Shown here: positions 24,696 to 33,205 of the stretch, one piece after another
Layout: the number at the start of each line of letters is the position of its first letter
Position numbering within the stretch: the stretch's first letter is position 1
Source of the DNA: Paenibacillus roseus
Lineage (GTDB): Bacteria > Bacillota > Bacilli > Paenibacillales > Paenibacillaceae
Length of the DNA: 42,054 nt
Direction of reading: 5' to 3'
Assembly: GCF_016424485.1 (NCBI RefSeq)
Contig: NZ_JAELUP010000052.1
Span: forward strand, 1 to 42,054
Translations under genes and position numbers: made by a program
The notes under the pieces: generated by a model
Seen by the model: only the letters and a program-made list of their open reading frames with translations
Databases searched by the model: none
What the model was told of the DNA's origin: nothing

Positions 24696-26354
24696 ATGAA
24701 AAATAATTATCGGATCACGTTGCTTGGGTTTTTAGCTTCACTGGTTCTGTTGTTATCCGCCTGCGCTTCTAGTTCAGCTCCACCTGCTCCTGCTCAGGTG
24801 TCGCCGCAAGGAAGTACGACTCCGACAGAAGCCAAGGAGAAGCCGCAAAGCGAGAAAGTCGTTCATATCGGGATTGTCAATGCCCCCATCACCTTGAATC
24901 AGATTAATAACCAGGGCGACTCGGCTTCTGATAACGTACTTGCACTGCTGAATGATTCGCTGCTCGATATTAATGAAAAATTCGAGTTCCTGCCCAAGCT
25001 CGCCCAGTCCGTGGAGACAAAGGACAGTCAAACTTTTGTCATCAAGCTCGATCCGGCAGCCAAGTGGAACGATAATGAGCCGTTCACAACCGCTGATGTC
25101 GCCTTTACGCTTCAATTGGCGCTCCATCCCAAGGTGGAGAGCAATTTCCGGCTGAACTTTATCGAGGGGTTGAATGATACGGGCAAGCTGGATGAGGGAA
25201 CAGCAGAAATTAGCGGCTTGCATATTATCGATGACCATACGTTCGAGGTCAAGACGAAAACACCGATTGATCCGCTTATTTTCAAGGAGCGCTTCGGGAC
25301 CAAAGTATTCTTTTTGCCCAAACATGTGTTGAAGGATATCAATCCTGAGCAGCTTGCCACCCATCCCTACTTCCAGAAGCCCGAGGTGACGATAGGCGCT
25401 TTCAAGTTTGCAAGCTTTGCAAAAGGGCAGTACGCCGAAGTGGTCAAAAACCCCAATTATTATCGGAGTGTCGCCAAGCTGGATAAAATTTTTATCAAGG
25501 TATTGCCCGCCACGAATCTTGTCGCCCAGCTGCAAACCGGCGAAATTCATATGAATTCCATTCCTGTTGGATTAATCCCCATTACCGACTATGAGAAGGT
25601 CAAAAGCTTTTCCAATATCGAGCTGACCTCTGGCAATCCGTCCGTACCGCCTGAGCTGTTCTTTAATGTCGAGAAAATCAGCGATCCGAAGGTGCGTCAG
25701 GCTATTGCCTACGCGCTCAACCGCGGCCTGATTGTGGAACAGTTGTTAAAAGGGCAGGGCGAAGTCATCCACGGTGGAATCCCCAGCTATCACCCTTATT
25801 TCAACCGTGAAATTAAGAACTATGCATACGATCCGGACAAAGCGAAGCAGCTTCTGCAGGAAGCCAAATGGGACAACGGCAAACCGATCACCTTCCTGGT
25901 GCCGGTAGGCAACAAAATCCGCGAACAGGCTGCAGATATACTGGTACAAAATTTGAAGGATGTCGGGCTCAAGATCGACGTGCAGAAGTTCGATTTCGCG
26001 ACATTAATCCAAAAGGTTCGTCAGGGCGAATACGACCTGACTATTTTTACACGCGATCTGTATATCGAGCCTAGCTCATACTTTACGCTGTTCAAAAGCA
26101 GCAACCCTGGCAACTTCCTCAAGTATAAAAATCAGCAGGTGGACGAGCTGATTGCCCAGGGTGAAACGGAAGCCGATCCGGCAAAACGGCATGATATTTA
26201 TAACCGCCTGCAGGAAATTTTGCATCAGGATTTGCCTGCACTGGCTGTTTATTCAGAGAAGCGGCTGCTCGCTGTTTCCAAGAAAGTAGCCGTCGGCAAA
26301 CCGCTTGATCTTGGAACGTATAACAATGTCAATGAGTGGGACTTGAATCCTTAA
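24696..26354 (+). CDS. Oligopeptide-type ABC substrate-binding lipoprotein (DppA/OppA family)
   Basis: The protein has 552 residues. The ATG at 24696 is chosen because it has GGAGG nine bases upstream and opens a proper signal peptide; an in-frame extension to 24486 runs back into the repeat. The lipobox is LSAC (cysteine 24). Family 5 solute-binding motifs: WNDNEPFTTADVAFTLQLALHP, IGAFKFASFAKGQYAEVVKNPNYY, FNVEKISDPKVRQAIAYALNRG and a C-terminal YNRLQEILHQDLPALAVYSEKRL. It delivers peptides or similar amide compounds to the permeases encoded downstream. First gene of a six-gene operon. Confidence 0.92.
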   Translation: MKNNYRITLLGFLASLVLLLSACASSSAPPAPAQVSPQGSTTPTEAKEKPQSEKVVHIGIVNAPITLNQINNQGDSASDNVLALLNDSLLDINEKFEFLPKLAQSVETKDSQTFVIKLDPAAKWNDNEPFTTADVAFTLQLALHPKVESNFRLNFIEGLNDTGKLDEGTAEISGLHIIDDHTFEVKTKTPIDPLIFKERFGTKVFFLPKHVLKDINPEQLATHPYFQKPEVTIGAFKFASFAKGQYAEVVKNPNYYRSVAKLDKIFIKVLPATNLVAQLQTGEIHMNSIPVGLIPITDYEKVKSFSNIELTSGNPSVPPELFFNVEKISDPKVRQAIAYALNRGLIVEQLLKGQGEVIHGGIPSYHPYFNREIKNYAYDPDKAKQLLQEAKWDNGKPITFLVPVGNKIREQAADILVQNLKDVGLKIDVQKFDFATLIQKVRQGEYDLTIFTRDLYIEPSSYFTLFKSSNPGNFLKYKNQQVDELIAQGETEADPAKRHDIYNRLQEILHQDLPALAVYSEKRLLAVSKKVAVGKPLDLGTYNNVNEWDLNP

Positions 26355-26388
26355 CACTGCGGAAGATTACGCGAAAAGGAGAATGCAT

Positions 26389-27801
26389 GTGGGGAAAAAG
26401 CATATCGTAGCATGGCTGGATGAACACAAAGAGTCCTTTGCTAAGCTGGCCCGGCAAATTTGGGAGCGCCCAGAGATTGCGTACGCCGAATCTTTTGCAG
26501 CAGGCTTGCAAATTCAGGCGCTTCGCGAAGCTGGTTTTGCCATCGAATCGGGGGTTGGCAGCGTACCTACAGCCTTTGTCGCAACATATGGCTCGGGTAA
26601 ACCGGTCATCGGACTGTTGGGTGAATACGATGCGCTGCCGGGACTTTCCCAGAAGGTAAGCTCTGTCAGGGAAGCTGTGACGCCGAACGGTCCTGGACAT
26701 GGATGTGGACATAATCTGCTCGGTACAGCAGGTGTCGCGGCTGCAATCGCCCTTAAGCAAAGCATCGAGGCAGAAGGGCTAAGCGGCACAATCCGATATT
26801 ACGGCTGCCCGGCCGAGGAGGTGCTGTCCGGCAAAACCTATATGGCTCGTGTCGGTGTGTTCGATTCGTTAGACGCTGCGCTGACCTGGCACCCCGGCAG
26901 CTCCAACTCAACCTGGAGCATACCGACCTCGGCTCTGACGTCCGTCGAATTTTACTTCCAGGGCCGTGCTGCTCATGCCGGGGCAACCCCGCATCTGGGC
27001 AGAAGCGCTCTGGATGCGGTGGAACTGATGAATGTGGGAGCGAACTACTTGCGCGAGCATGTACCTGACGGCACACGCATCCATTACACAATCACGAACG
27101 GAGGCGAGGCGCCGAATATCGTGCCTGCCCAGGCGAGCGTCTGGTACTACTTGCGCGGAGCGAACAGAGCGCAGGTGGACGAGCTGTTGGAGCGTCTGCT
27201 TAAGATTGCTCAAGGAGCAGCACTCATGACAGAGACAGAGGTCTCTTGGGAAATTAAGGCGGGAGTCTATGAGCTGAACGTGAATCATACGCTGAATCAA
27301 CTGTTATACGAGCAGAAGGAGGATGCCGGGCCGCTCTGGTTTACGGATGAAGACCGGAGTTTGGCCGCTTCCCTGGTGAGTACCCTTGACCCGGCTGTGC
27401 GTGAGCTGTCCAAAAAGCTCCGTCAGGAGCAAGGGGCTGATGGGGGAGAGTTGCTTCCGAGTGCATTTACAAACGTTCGACCGCCGGGAAGGCAAACAGG
27501 CGGCGGGTCGACGGATGTGGGCGACGTGTCCTGGATCACCCCTGTCGGTCAAATCATAACGACCTGCGCGCCCGTTGGCGTCCAGGTACATACCTGGCAA
27601 GCGACAGCCTCTTTCGGCTCTGGAATAGGGCTGAAAGGGATGCAGTATGCAGCCAAGCTGCTGGCTCTCTCGGCCTACGAGTTGTTGACTGATGGCGGGG
27701 AACAGCTGGCCAAAGCCCGTCATGAATTTGCCCAATCTACGAACGGCAAGCCTTATGTGCCGGCGATTCCAGCTGAGGTGAGGGCTCCGGTTCTCGTGTA
27801 A
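26389..27801 (+). CDS. M20-family amidohydrolase (AbgB-like)
   Basis: The protein has about 470 residues. The GTG at 26389 is preferred because AAAAGGAG ends seven bases upstream; the ATG at 26383 would leave only one base. It has the M20D two-metal peptidase fold: LLGEYDALPG near 77, GPGHGCGHNLLG near 101-112, AEEVLSGKT near 143-151, and the dimerisation domain with GRAAHAGATPHLGRSALDAVELMNVG, typical of AbgB and other N-acyl amino acid hydrolases. No signal peptide, so cytoplasmic. It sits between the binding-protein and ATPase genes, so it likely hydrolyses the imported substrate, such as an N-acyl amino acid or p-aminobenzoyl-glutamate. Confidence 0.88.
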   Translation: MGKKHIVAWLDEHKESFAKLARQIWERPEIAYAESFAAGLQIQALREAGFAIESGVGSVPTAFVATYGSGKPVIGLLGEYDALPGLSQKVSSVREAVTPNGPGHGCGHNLLGTAGVAAAIALKQSIEAEGLSGTIRYYGCPAEEVLSGKTYMARVGVFDSLDAALTWHPGSSNSTWSIPTSALTSVEFYFQGRAAHAGATPHLGRSALDAVELMNVGANYLREHVPDGTRIHYTITNGGEAPNIVPAQASVWYYLRGANRAQVDELLERLLKIAQGAALMTETEVSWEIKAGVYELNVNHTLNQLLYEQKEDAGPLWFTDEDRSLAASLVSTLDPAVRELSKKLRQEQGADGGELLPSAFTNVRPPGRQTGGGSTDVGDVSWITPVGQIITTCAPVGVQVHTWQATASFGSGIGLKGMQYAAKLLALSAYELLTDGGEQLAKARHEFAQSTNGKPYVPAIPAEVRAPVLV

Positions 27802-27862
27802 ATGCGGCTGCAGCTGATTTTGCTCATGCGTCATGGGTCTTGAGAAAGGTGGTAAAGAGGAA

Positions 27863-28864
27863 ATGGCTAATTTGTTGGAGGTGGAGCGGCTGCAGACCGT
27901 GTTCTGGACCGGACAGGAAGAGGTGACCTCGGTAGATGAGGTCAGCTTTAGCCTGAAGGCAGGCGAAACGGTAGGCATTGTCGGTGAATCGGGATGCGGC
28001 AAAAGCGTAACCTCTCTTTCCATTCTGAGATTGCTTGGGCAGCACGGACGGATCAAGCAGGGAGAGATACGCTTCAACGGAGAGAATCTGGCCGTGTGGC
28101 CGGAGAACAAGCTTCGTCGTCTGCGAGGCAGAGAAATCTCCATGATTTTTCAAGAGCCCATGACCTCTTTGAACCCTGTATTTACGATTGGCAGCCAACT
28201 GACGGAGATGATACGCCAACACACAACCTTATCCCGCAAGGAGACCCGAGCCCGGGCAGTGGATATGCTGCGCAAAGTGGGGCTGCCCCATGCCGAGACT
28301 CTGATGAAGGCATACCCCCATAATTTGTCCGGCGGCATGCGGCAGCGCGTAATGATTGCCATGGCACTGGCCTGCAAGCCCAAGCTGCTCATTGCCGATG
28401 AGCCTACAACAGCGCTGGATGTTACCATCCAGGCTCAGATTTTGGAGCTGATGAAGGAACTTCGGCAGGAAAGCGGCGCAGCAATCATGCTCATTACCCA
28501 TGACTTGGGGGTCGTGGCAGAGATGGCAGATAGAGTGGTTGTCATGTACGCCGGACAAATCGTCGAGGAAGCGGATGTGTTTACCTTGTTTCGCGAGCCG
28601 AGGCATCCGTACACGCAAGGCTTGCTCGAAGCGATTCCGAGAGTGACGGGCGATGTCCGGCGGCTTGCGGCGATCCCCGGAGCGGTGCCGTCCATTCAGC
28701 GAATGCCTGCGGGGTGCCGCTTCCATAATCGCTGCGCCTGGGCTACGGAGCATTGCCGGAAGGAAACGCCGCCCTTAATAGAGACTGGCCCCGATCATCG
28801 TGTGAGATGCTGGCTGGCCTCTGGTCCGGCGATCACGCATCCCCTTAAGGAAGCGAGGGTATGA
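27863..28864 (+). CDS. Oligopeptide-type ABC ATPase (DppD)
   Basis: The protein has 333 residues from the ATG at 27863, which follows AAAGGTGG and AGAGG; the ATG at 27833 has no RBS. Walker [10 protein letters not shown]-loop MIFQEPMTSLNPVF, signature LSGGMRQRVMIAMAL, Walker B LLIADEPTTALDVT, and the C-terminal oligopeptide-transporter domain with the cysteines CRFHNRC-N6-HCRKE-N-C seen in DppD/OppD. It pairs with the next ATPase and overlaps it by four bases. Confidence 0.92.
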   Translation: MANLLEVERLQTVFWTGQEEVTSVDEVSFSLKAGETVGIVGESGCGKSVTSLSILRLLGQHGRIKQGEIRFNGENLAVWPENKLRRLRGREISMIFQEPMTSLNPVFTIGSQLTEMIRQHTTLSRKETRARAVDMLRKVGLPHAETLMKAYPHNLSGGMRQRVMIAMALACKPKLLIADEPTTALDVTIQAQILELMKELRQESGAAIMLITHDLGVVAEMADRVVVMYAGQIVEEADVFTLFREPRHPYTQGLLEAIPRVTGDVRRLAAIPGAVPSIQRMPAGCRFHNRCAWATEHCRKETPPLIETGPDHRVRCWLASGPAITHPLKEARV

Positions 28865-29859
28865 GTATGTCTGTACAAGATTCACCGCATAAAGTCCCGC
28901 TGCTTCAGATTGAGCATTTGAAGGCTTATTACCCGATCAGAAAAGGCATTCTGTCCCGAACCGTCGGGCATATCAAGGCGGTGGATGATGTCAGCCTCAG
29001 CATCTATGAGGGAGAAACTCTTGGGCTGGTGGGCGAATCCGGCTGTGGCAAATCAACGATCGGGCGTTCAATCGTCCGGCTGGAGGAGCCCCATGAGGGC
29101 CGGGTTTTATTTCAGAACGAGGATATTACTCACCGCACACAGAAAGAACTTAGGCCGATCAGAACCAAGCTTCAGATAATTTTCCAAGACCCCTATTCGT
29201 CACTCAATCCGCGCAAGCGTATCGGAGAGATTTTGGCCGAGCCTTTCCTGGCACATCGTTTGGCACCGCCAAATGAGGTCAGGGGCAAGGTGGACTTGCT
29301 GCTCGAGAGGGTAGGACTCCCCCGCTCGTACAAGGATCGGTATCCCCATGAATTCTCCGGCGGACAGCGGCAGCGGATCGGGATTGCCCGGGCGCTTGCC
29401 TTCGAGCCGAAGCTGATCGTCTGCGATGAGCCTGTATCGGCGTTGGATGTTTCGATTCAAGCCCAGATTTTGAATTTGCTGTCCGATCTGCAGAAAGACT
29501 TGAATCTCACGTATTTGTTCATTGCCCATGGCATTGGGGCAGTGAGGTACGTCAGCAAGCGGATTGCGGTCATGTATCTGGGCAAGATTGTGGAGATCGG
29601 CGACAAAGACGAGCTGTTCGAACGGCCGAAGCATCCCTATACGCGTATTTTGCTCCACGCTTATCCTCCGCCCGACCCGACGCTGCGCGATAGCAAGCGG
29701 CTCACCATTCAGGGCGATGTGCCCAGCCCTGTAAGTCCGCCTTCAGGCTGCCGATTCCATACGCGCTGCCCGTTCGCGGTAGAGAAATGCAGCCAGATGG
29801 AGCCGCCGCTGACAGGGCAAGCCCATGCTGTTGCCTGTCATTTTCCGCTTCATCCATAG
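28861..29859 (+). CDS. Oligopeptide-type ABC ATPase (DppF)
   Basis: The protein has 332 residues. Walker [11 protein letters not shown]-loop [15 protein letters not shown], signature [15 protein letters not shown], Walker [15 protein letters not shown]. The C-terminus has the [14 protein letters not shown] motif of DppF/OppF. One oddity: the H-loop reads [14 protein letters not shown], where the family usually has AHDLS, but the histidine itself is kept. ATGA overlap with the upstream ATPase gene. Confidence 0.92.
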   Translation: MSMSVQDSPHKVPLLQIEHLKAYYPIRKGILSRTVGHIKAVDDVSLSIYEGETLGLVGESGCGKSTIGRSIVRLEEPHEGRVLFQNEDITHRTQKELRPIRTKLQIIFQDPYSSLNPRKRIGEILAEPFLAHRLAPPNEVRGKVDLLLERVGLPRSYKDRYPHEFSGGQRQRIGIARALAFEPKLIVCDEPVSALDVSIQAQILNLLSDLQKDLNLTYLFIAHGIGAVRYVSKRIAVMYLGKIVEIGDKDELFERPKHPYTRILLHAYPPPDPTLRDSKRLTIQGDVPSPVSPPSGCRFHTRCPFAVEKCSQMEPPLTGQAHAVACHFPLHP

Positions 29860-29878
29860 AGCCCGAGGAGGGACTGAT

Positions 29879-30829
29879 ATGTTTGCCTATGTTATCAGAC
29901 GTGTGCTGATTGCCATCCCTGTGCTGTTCGGCATCACAGTTATAAATTTTCTGATTATCAAGCTGGCGCCGGGCAATCCGGTAGAGATGTTCATTGATCC
30001 GAATACCCCCAAGGAGCTGCTGGATGCGAAGAAGGAACTGCTCGGGTTGAACGCCCCGCTCCTCTTCCAATATTACCAGTGGCTTTCGAATCTGCTGCAA
30101 GGCCAATTGGGATATTCGTTCAGCACCTTTGCGCCTGTAGCCGAGATGATCCGAGAACGACTGGGGCCGACCTTGCTGCTCGCTTCCGCTTCACTCTTCG
30201 TCGGACTTGCCATCGCTATTCCTGTCGGAGTATTAAGCGCTCTCAAACAAAATACGAGGTTTGACTACATCATGACCGGTCTTTCCTTCATTGGTACCTC
30301 AATCCCGCAATTTTTCCTTGGCCTTGGGCTGATTTACATCTTTGCGGTGCAGCTTAAGCTGCTTCCGACAGGGGGCATGACGACGCTCGGAGGCTCGGGA
30401 GGAGTAGGGGACCTGATCAGTCACATGATTTTGCCGGTATTCGTGCTGGGCTTTGTCGTGGCGGGCAAGAAGGTGCGTTATGTGCGCGCAAGCATGCTGG
30501 ATGTGCTCAAGCAAGATTACTTGCGAACGGCGCAAGCTAAGGGCTTGCATGCTTTTGTCGTGACCAATAAACATGCGCTGCGCAACGCGTTGATACCGAT
30601 TATTACGGTGGTAGCAATGGAAATTCCGCTGCTGCTGGGAGGAAGTGTATTGATCGAGCAAATTTTTCAATGGCCGGGTATTGGGCAACTGACGATTCAG
30701 TCCATTCTCTCCAGAGATTATCCGACGCTGATGGGGCTGAATCTCGTAGCCGCTCTGATCGTGCTGGTCACGAACCTGTTCACGGACATTCTCTATTCGG
30801 CTGCTGATCCGCGTATTACGTACAGGTAA
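29879..30829 (+). CDS. Oligopeptide-type ABC permease (DppB)
   Basis: The protein has 316 residues; the ATG at 29879 follows GAGGAGGG, and an upstream extension to 29825 lacks support. The N-terminus MFAYVIRRVLIAIPVLFGITVINF is typical of DppB. About six membrane helices; the EAA-type loop reads YLRTAQAKGLHAFVVTNKHALRNALIPI. Forms the channel with the next permease. Confidence 0.92.
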   Translation: MFAYVIRRVLIAIPVLFGITVINFLIIKLAPGNPVEMFIDPNTPKELLDAKKELLGLNAPLLFQYYQWLSNLLQGQLGYSFSTFAPVAEMIRERLGPTLLLASASLFVGLAIAIPVGVLSALKQNTRFDYIMTGLSFIGTSIPQFFLGLGLIYIFAVQLKLLPTGGMTTLGGSGGVGDLISHMILPVFVLGFVVAGKKVRYVRASMLDVLKQDYLRTAQAKGLHAFVVTNKHALRNALIPIITVVAMEIPLLLGGSVLIEQIFQWPGIGQLTIQSILSRDYPTLMGLNLVAALIVLVTNLFTDILYSAADPRITYR

Positions 30830-30846
30830 CGAAAGGAGGAAAAGAT

Positions 30847-31767
30847 GTGAGCGTACCTCAGTACCAGCTTAATGATCCAGGCGTCAAGCAAATTTACTCA
30901 GATGAAATTCAGCTAGAGGATACTGCCGAGCCGGGTGTAATCAGACAAATCTGGAGCCGGTTTGTCAGGCATAAGTTGGCCGTTGCCGGCCTGATTGTAA
31001 CGTTGCTGCTCGTACTTGTCGCGCTGCTGGCTCCCCTTATCGCTCCCTTTGATCCGGCTATGGTGACGGGCAGCTTTTCTGCGGCTCCGTCTGGAGAGCA
31101 TTGGCTGGGCACCGACCAGGTCGGACGGGATGTGCTGAGCCGCCTAATCTATGCGACCCAAGTTTCGCTGCTAGTTGGATTCGTAACTGTGGCGCTGTAC
31201 GTGACCTTCGGGACACTGGTGGGGATGGCGTCAGCCTATTTTGGCGGGTGGGTGGATATGGTCATCATGCGGGTTACCGATATGTTTATGGCGTTTCCTT
31301 TTCTGATGGTTATTCTTGTCGTGATCAGCGTGCTGGGTTCGAATATGACAACCATAATTCTGGTGCTGGCCCTCTTCTCATGGCCAGGTGTCGCGAGGCT
31401 GGTGCGGGGAAGCGTGCTCGCAATCAAGCAGCTTGACTACGTGAAGGCCGGCATAGCGCTTGGCTACAGCACACCTAGAATTTTGTTCGTCCATGTGTTT
31501 CCCAATGCAATCGGGCCTATCATTGTAAATGCCACCTTCGGCATCGCTTCCGCCATTATGAGTGAAGCCGGTCTCAGCTTTCTCGGCATGGGGGTGCAGC
31601 CCCCGACGGCCAGTTGGGGCAATATGCTGACGGATGCCCAATCACTGACTGTACTGACCGACCAGCCTTGGCTGTGGGTGCCGCCCGGAGCGATGATTCT
31701 GATTACAGTGCTGGCAATTAACTTTGTGGGAGACGGACTGCGTGATGCCTGGGATGCCCGGCAGTAA
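30847..31767 (+). CDS. Oligopeptide-type ABC permease (DppC)
   Basis: The protein has 306 residues with a GTG start after AAAGGAGG; the adjacent ATG is immediately followed by a stop. The N-terminal OppC-N region (QIWSRFVRHKLAVAGLIVTLLLVLVALLAP), HWLGTDQVGRDVLSRLIY and an EAA loop (DYVKAGIALGYSTPRILFVHVFPN) mark DppC. It is the last gene of the peptide-type operon and converges with the MFS gene. No clear terminator is seen in the 53-base gap. Confidence 0.92.
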   Translation: MSVPQYQLNDPGVKQIYSDEIQLEDTAEPGVIRQIWSRFVRHKLAVAGLIVTLLLVLVALLAPLIAPFDPAMVTGSFSAAPSGEHWLGTDQVGRDVLSRLIYATQVSLLVGFVTVALYVTFGTLVGMASAYFGGWVDMVIMRVTDMFMAFPFLMVILVVISVLGSNMTTIILVLALFSWPGVARLVRGSVLAIKQLDYVKAGIALGYSTPRILFVHVFPNAIGPIIVNATFGIASAIMSEAGLSFLGMGVQPPTASWGNMLTDAQSLTVLTDQPWLWVPPGAMILITVLAINFVGDGLRDAWDARQ

Positions 31768-31820
31768 GCAAGGTTGCGCGGGAGGAAGATGGATCGGGCA
31801 GGAATTTATCTTCAGGACTC

Positions 31821-32987
31821 CTATCCGGTGACTGGTGCATCCTCCCGTCTCCGCATCCTCCACACAATAAACCCGAAAACGAGCGTACATGCCAGCACAA
31901 GAATAGAGTTATACATAAACACCTTGCGCATGCCGAACTGGTGAGTTGCAATTCCCCCGGCGAAGCTGCCGATAATGCGTGCGGCGCCGAGCGACAGCAG
32001 ACCGTTGAGCGTCTGACCGCTCGCCTTCAGTTCCTTTGGCACATTCTGATTAATATAATGCGCCATCGTTACAGCCAGTACGATAAAGATCAATCCATGC
32101 AACGCCTGCACCGGGAGCGCCCAATACGGTGAGCCGATCAGGGAGAACAAATACCAGCGGATAACCGTTGCCACGGCTGCGACCAGTAAAATATAGTGAA
32201 TTTTCACCCGCTGGAAGATACGATTGGCGAACAGGAGGAATGGCACTTCACTGAGCGAGGAAATTACCATCGACCAGCCAAGCAGCAGATTATCGCCACC
32301 CAGACCATTGAAATACATCGGGAAGAACGCGTAATAATAGCCGAGCGTTATCTGGAGAATGAAGCTGAAGCCCAGGTACAGCATGAGCAGCTTATTGCGG
32401 AACAGCACGGTAATCGACACTTTGCCGCTGCCCTTGGACTGATGGCCCTCAATGACTGGAAATTTCAGTACGAGTAAAAAGCAGATGACCATGATTAGCG
32501 CGTACACGTAAAACAGGGAGCCAATATGCTTCTGGGCAATGGCGCCAAACACAATGGACATGACAGCGAAGCCGATCGTCCCGCCCATGCGGATGAGGCC
32601 AAAGCTTTGCAGCTTCTGCCGGTCCAGCACCTCCAGCGTGATCGTATCGCTCATCGCGAAGATCGAAGTCTGGAAAAAAGTGAAGATACAAATCATCATT
32701 AATAGGTATAAAAATACAGTAGAGAGCGGGTACAGCAGGGCGACAATGCCGCTGCCTGCAAGCAGGATGAGCAGAATCATATTCTTCGTACGCGCCCGAT
32801 CTCCCAGCGCTCCCCATACCGGCTGGGCCAGAATTGCAACGAGAGGGCCGAGACTGAGTATTGTCCCGATCTGGATCGAGTCAAAGCCGATATCCTGAAA
32901 ATACACCGGCAGAAAGGTGCCGTACACCGCATTCCCCGCATAGATGAACACATAGAATAAGATAAAGTAAATTAATCGGACTTTCAC
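31821..32987 (-). CDS. Major facilitator superfamily transporter (LacY-like)
   Basis: The protein has about 388 residues with twelve hydrophobic segments. The GTG at 32987 is preferred: GAGAGGAG lies just upstream and the sequence then begins KVRLIYFILFYVFIYAG. The ATG at 33029 would add 14 polar residues. Motifs fit the LacY/nucleoside-proton symporter-like MFS group: FLPVYFQDIGFDSIQIGTILSLGPLVAILAQPVWGALGDR near the N-terminus and a similar DR loop. It is divergent from the GH3 glucosidase, so a beta-glucoside or oligosaccharide substrate is likely. Confidence 0.82.
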   Translation of the reverse strand: MKVRLIYFILFYVFIYAGNAVYGTFLPVYFQDIGFDSIQIGTILSLGPLVAILAQPVWGALGDRARTKNMILLILLAGSGIVALLYPLSTVFLYLLMMICIFTFFQTSIFAMSDTITLEVLDRQKLQSFGLIRMGGTIGFAVMSIVFGAIAQKHIGSLFYVYALIMVICFLLVLKFPVIEGHQSKGSGKVSITVLFRNKLLMLYLGFSFILQITLGYYYAFFPMYFNGLGGDNLLLGWSMVISSLSEVPFLLFANRIFQRVKIHYILLVAAVATVIRWYLFSLIGSPYWALPVQALHGLIFIVLAVTMAHYINQNVPKELKASGQTLNGLLSLGAARIIGSFAGGIATHQFGMRKVFMYNSILVLACTLVFGFIVWRMRRREDAPVTG

Positions 32988-33165
32988 AAGAAAGCTCCTC
33001 TCTGGAGTCACGTTGAATATGCAGATCATTTAAAATAGGGCGCTGTAGCAGCAGCCCATCTCAGTATAGCAAAATTCCGGCGGGTTGAAGCTGTGAATCT
33101 GCAATTCCGGCAAATTGTTGATGTTTTTGACCAGAATTCCACTATTTGCGAAAGCAGCATCCCGA

Positions 33166-33171
33166 TATAAT
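33166..33171 (+). promoter_or_regulatory. -10 element of GH3 gene
   Basis: A perfect TATAAT lies 35 bases upstream of the GH3 start codon, with no clear -35 at 17 bases. This supports the start at 33206 over 33146, which is upstream of the predicted transcript. Confidence 0.4.
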
Positions 33172-33205
33172 GAGGGAAGAAGCTGACAAGGATGGGGGAA
33201 TTCAT

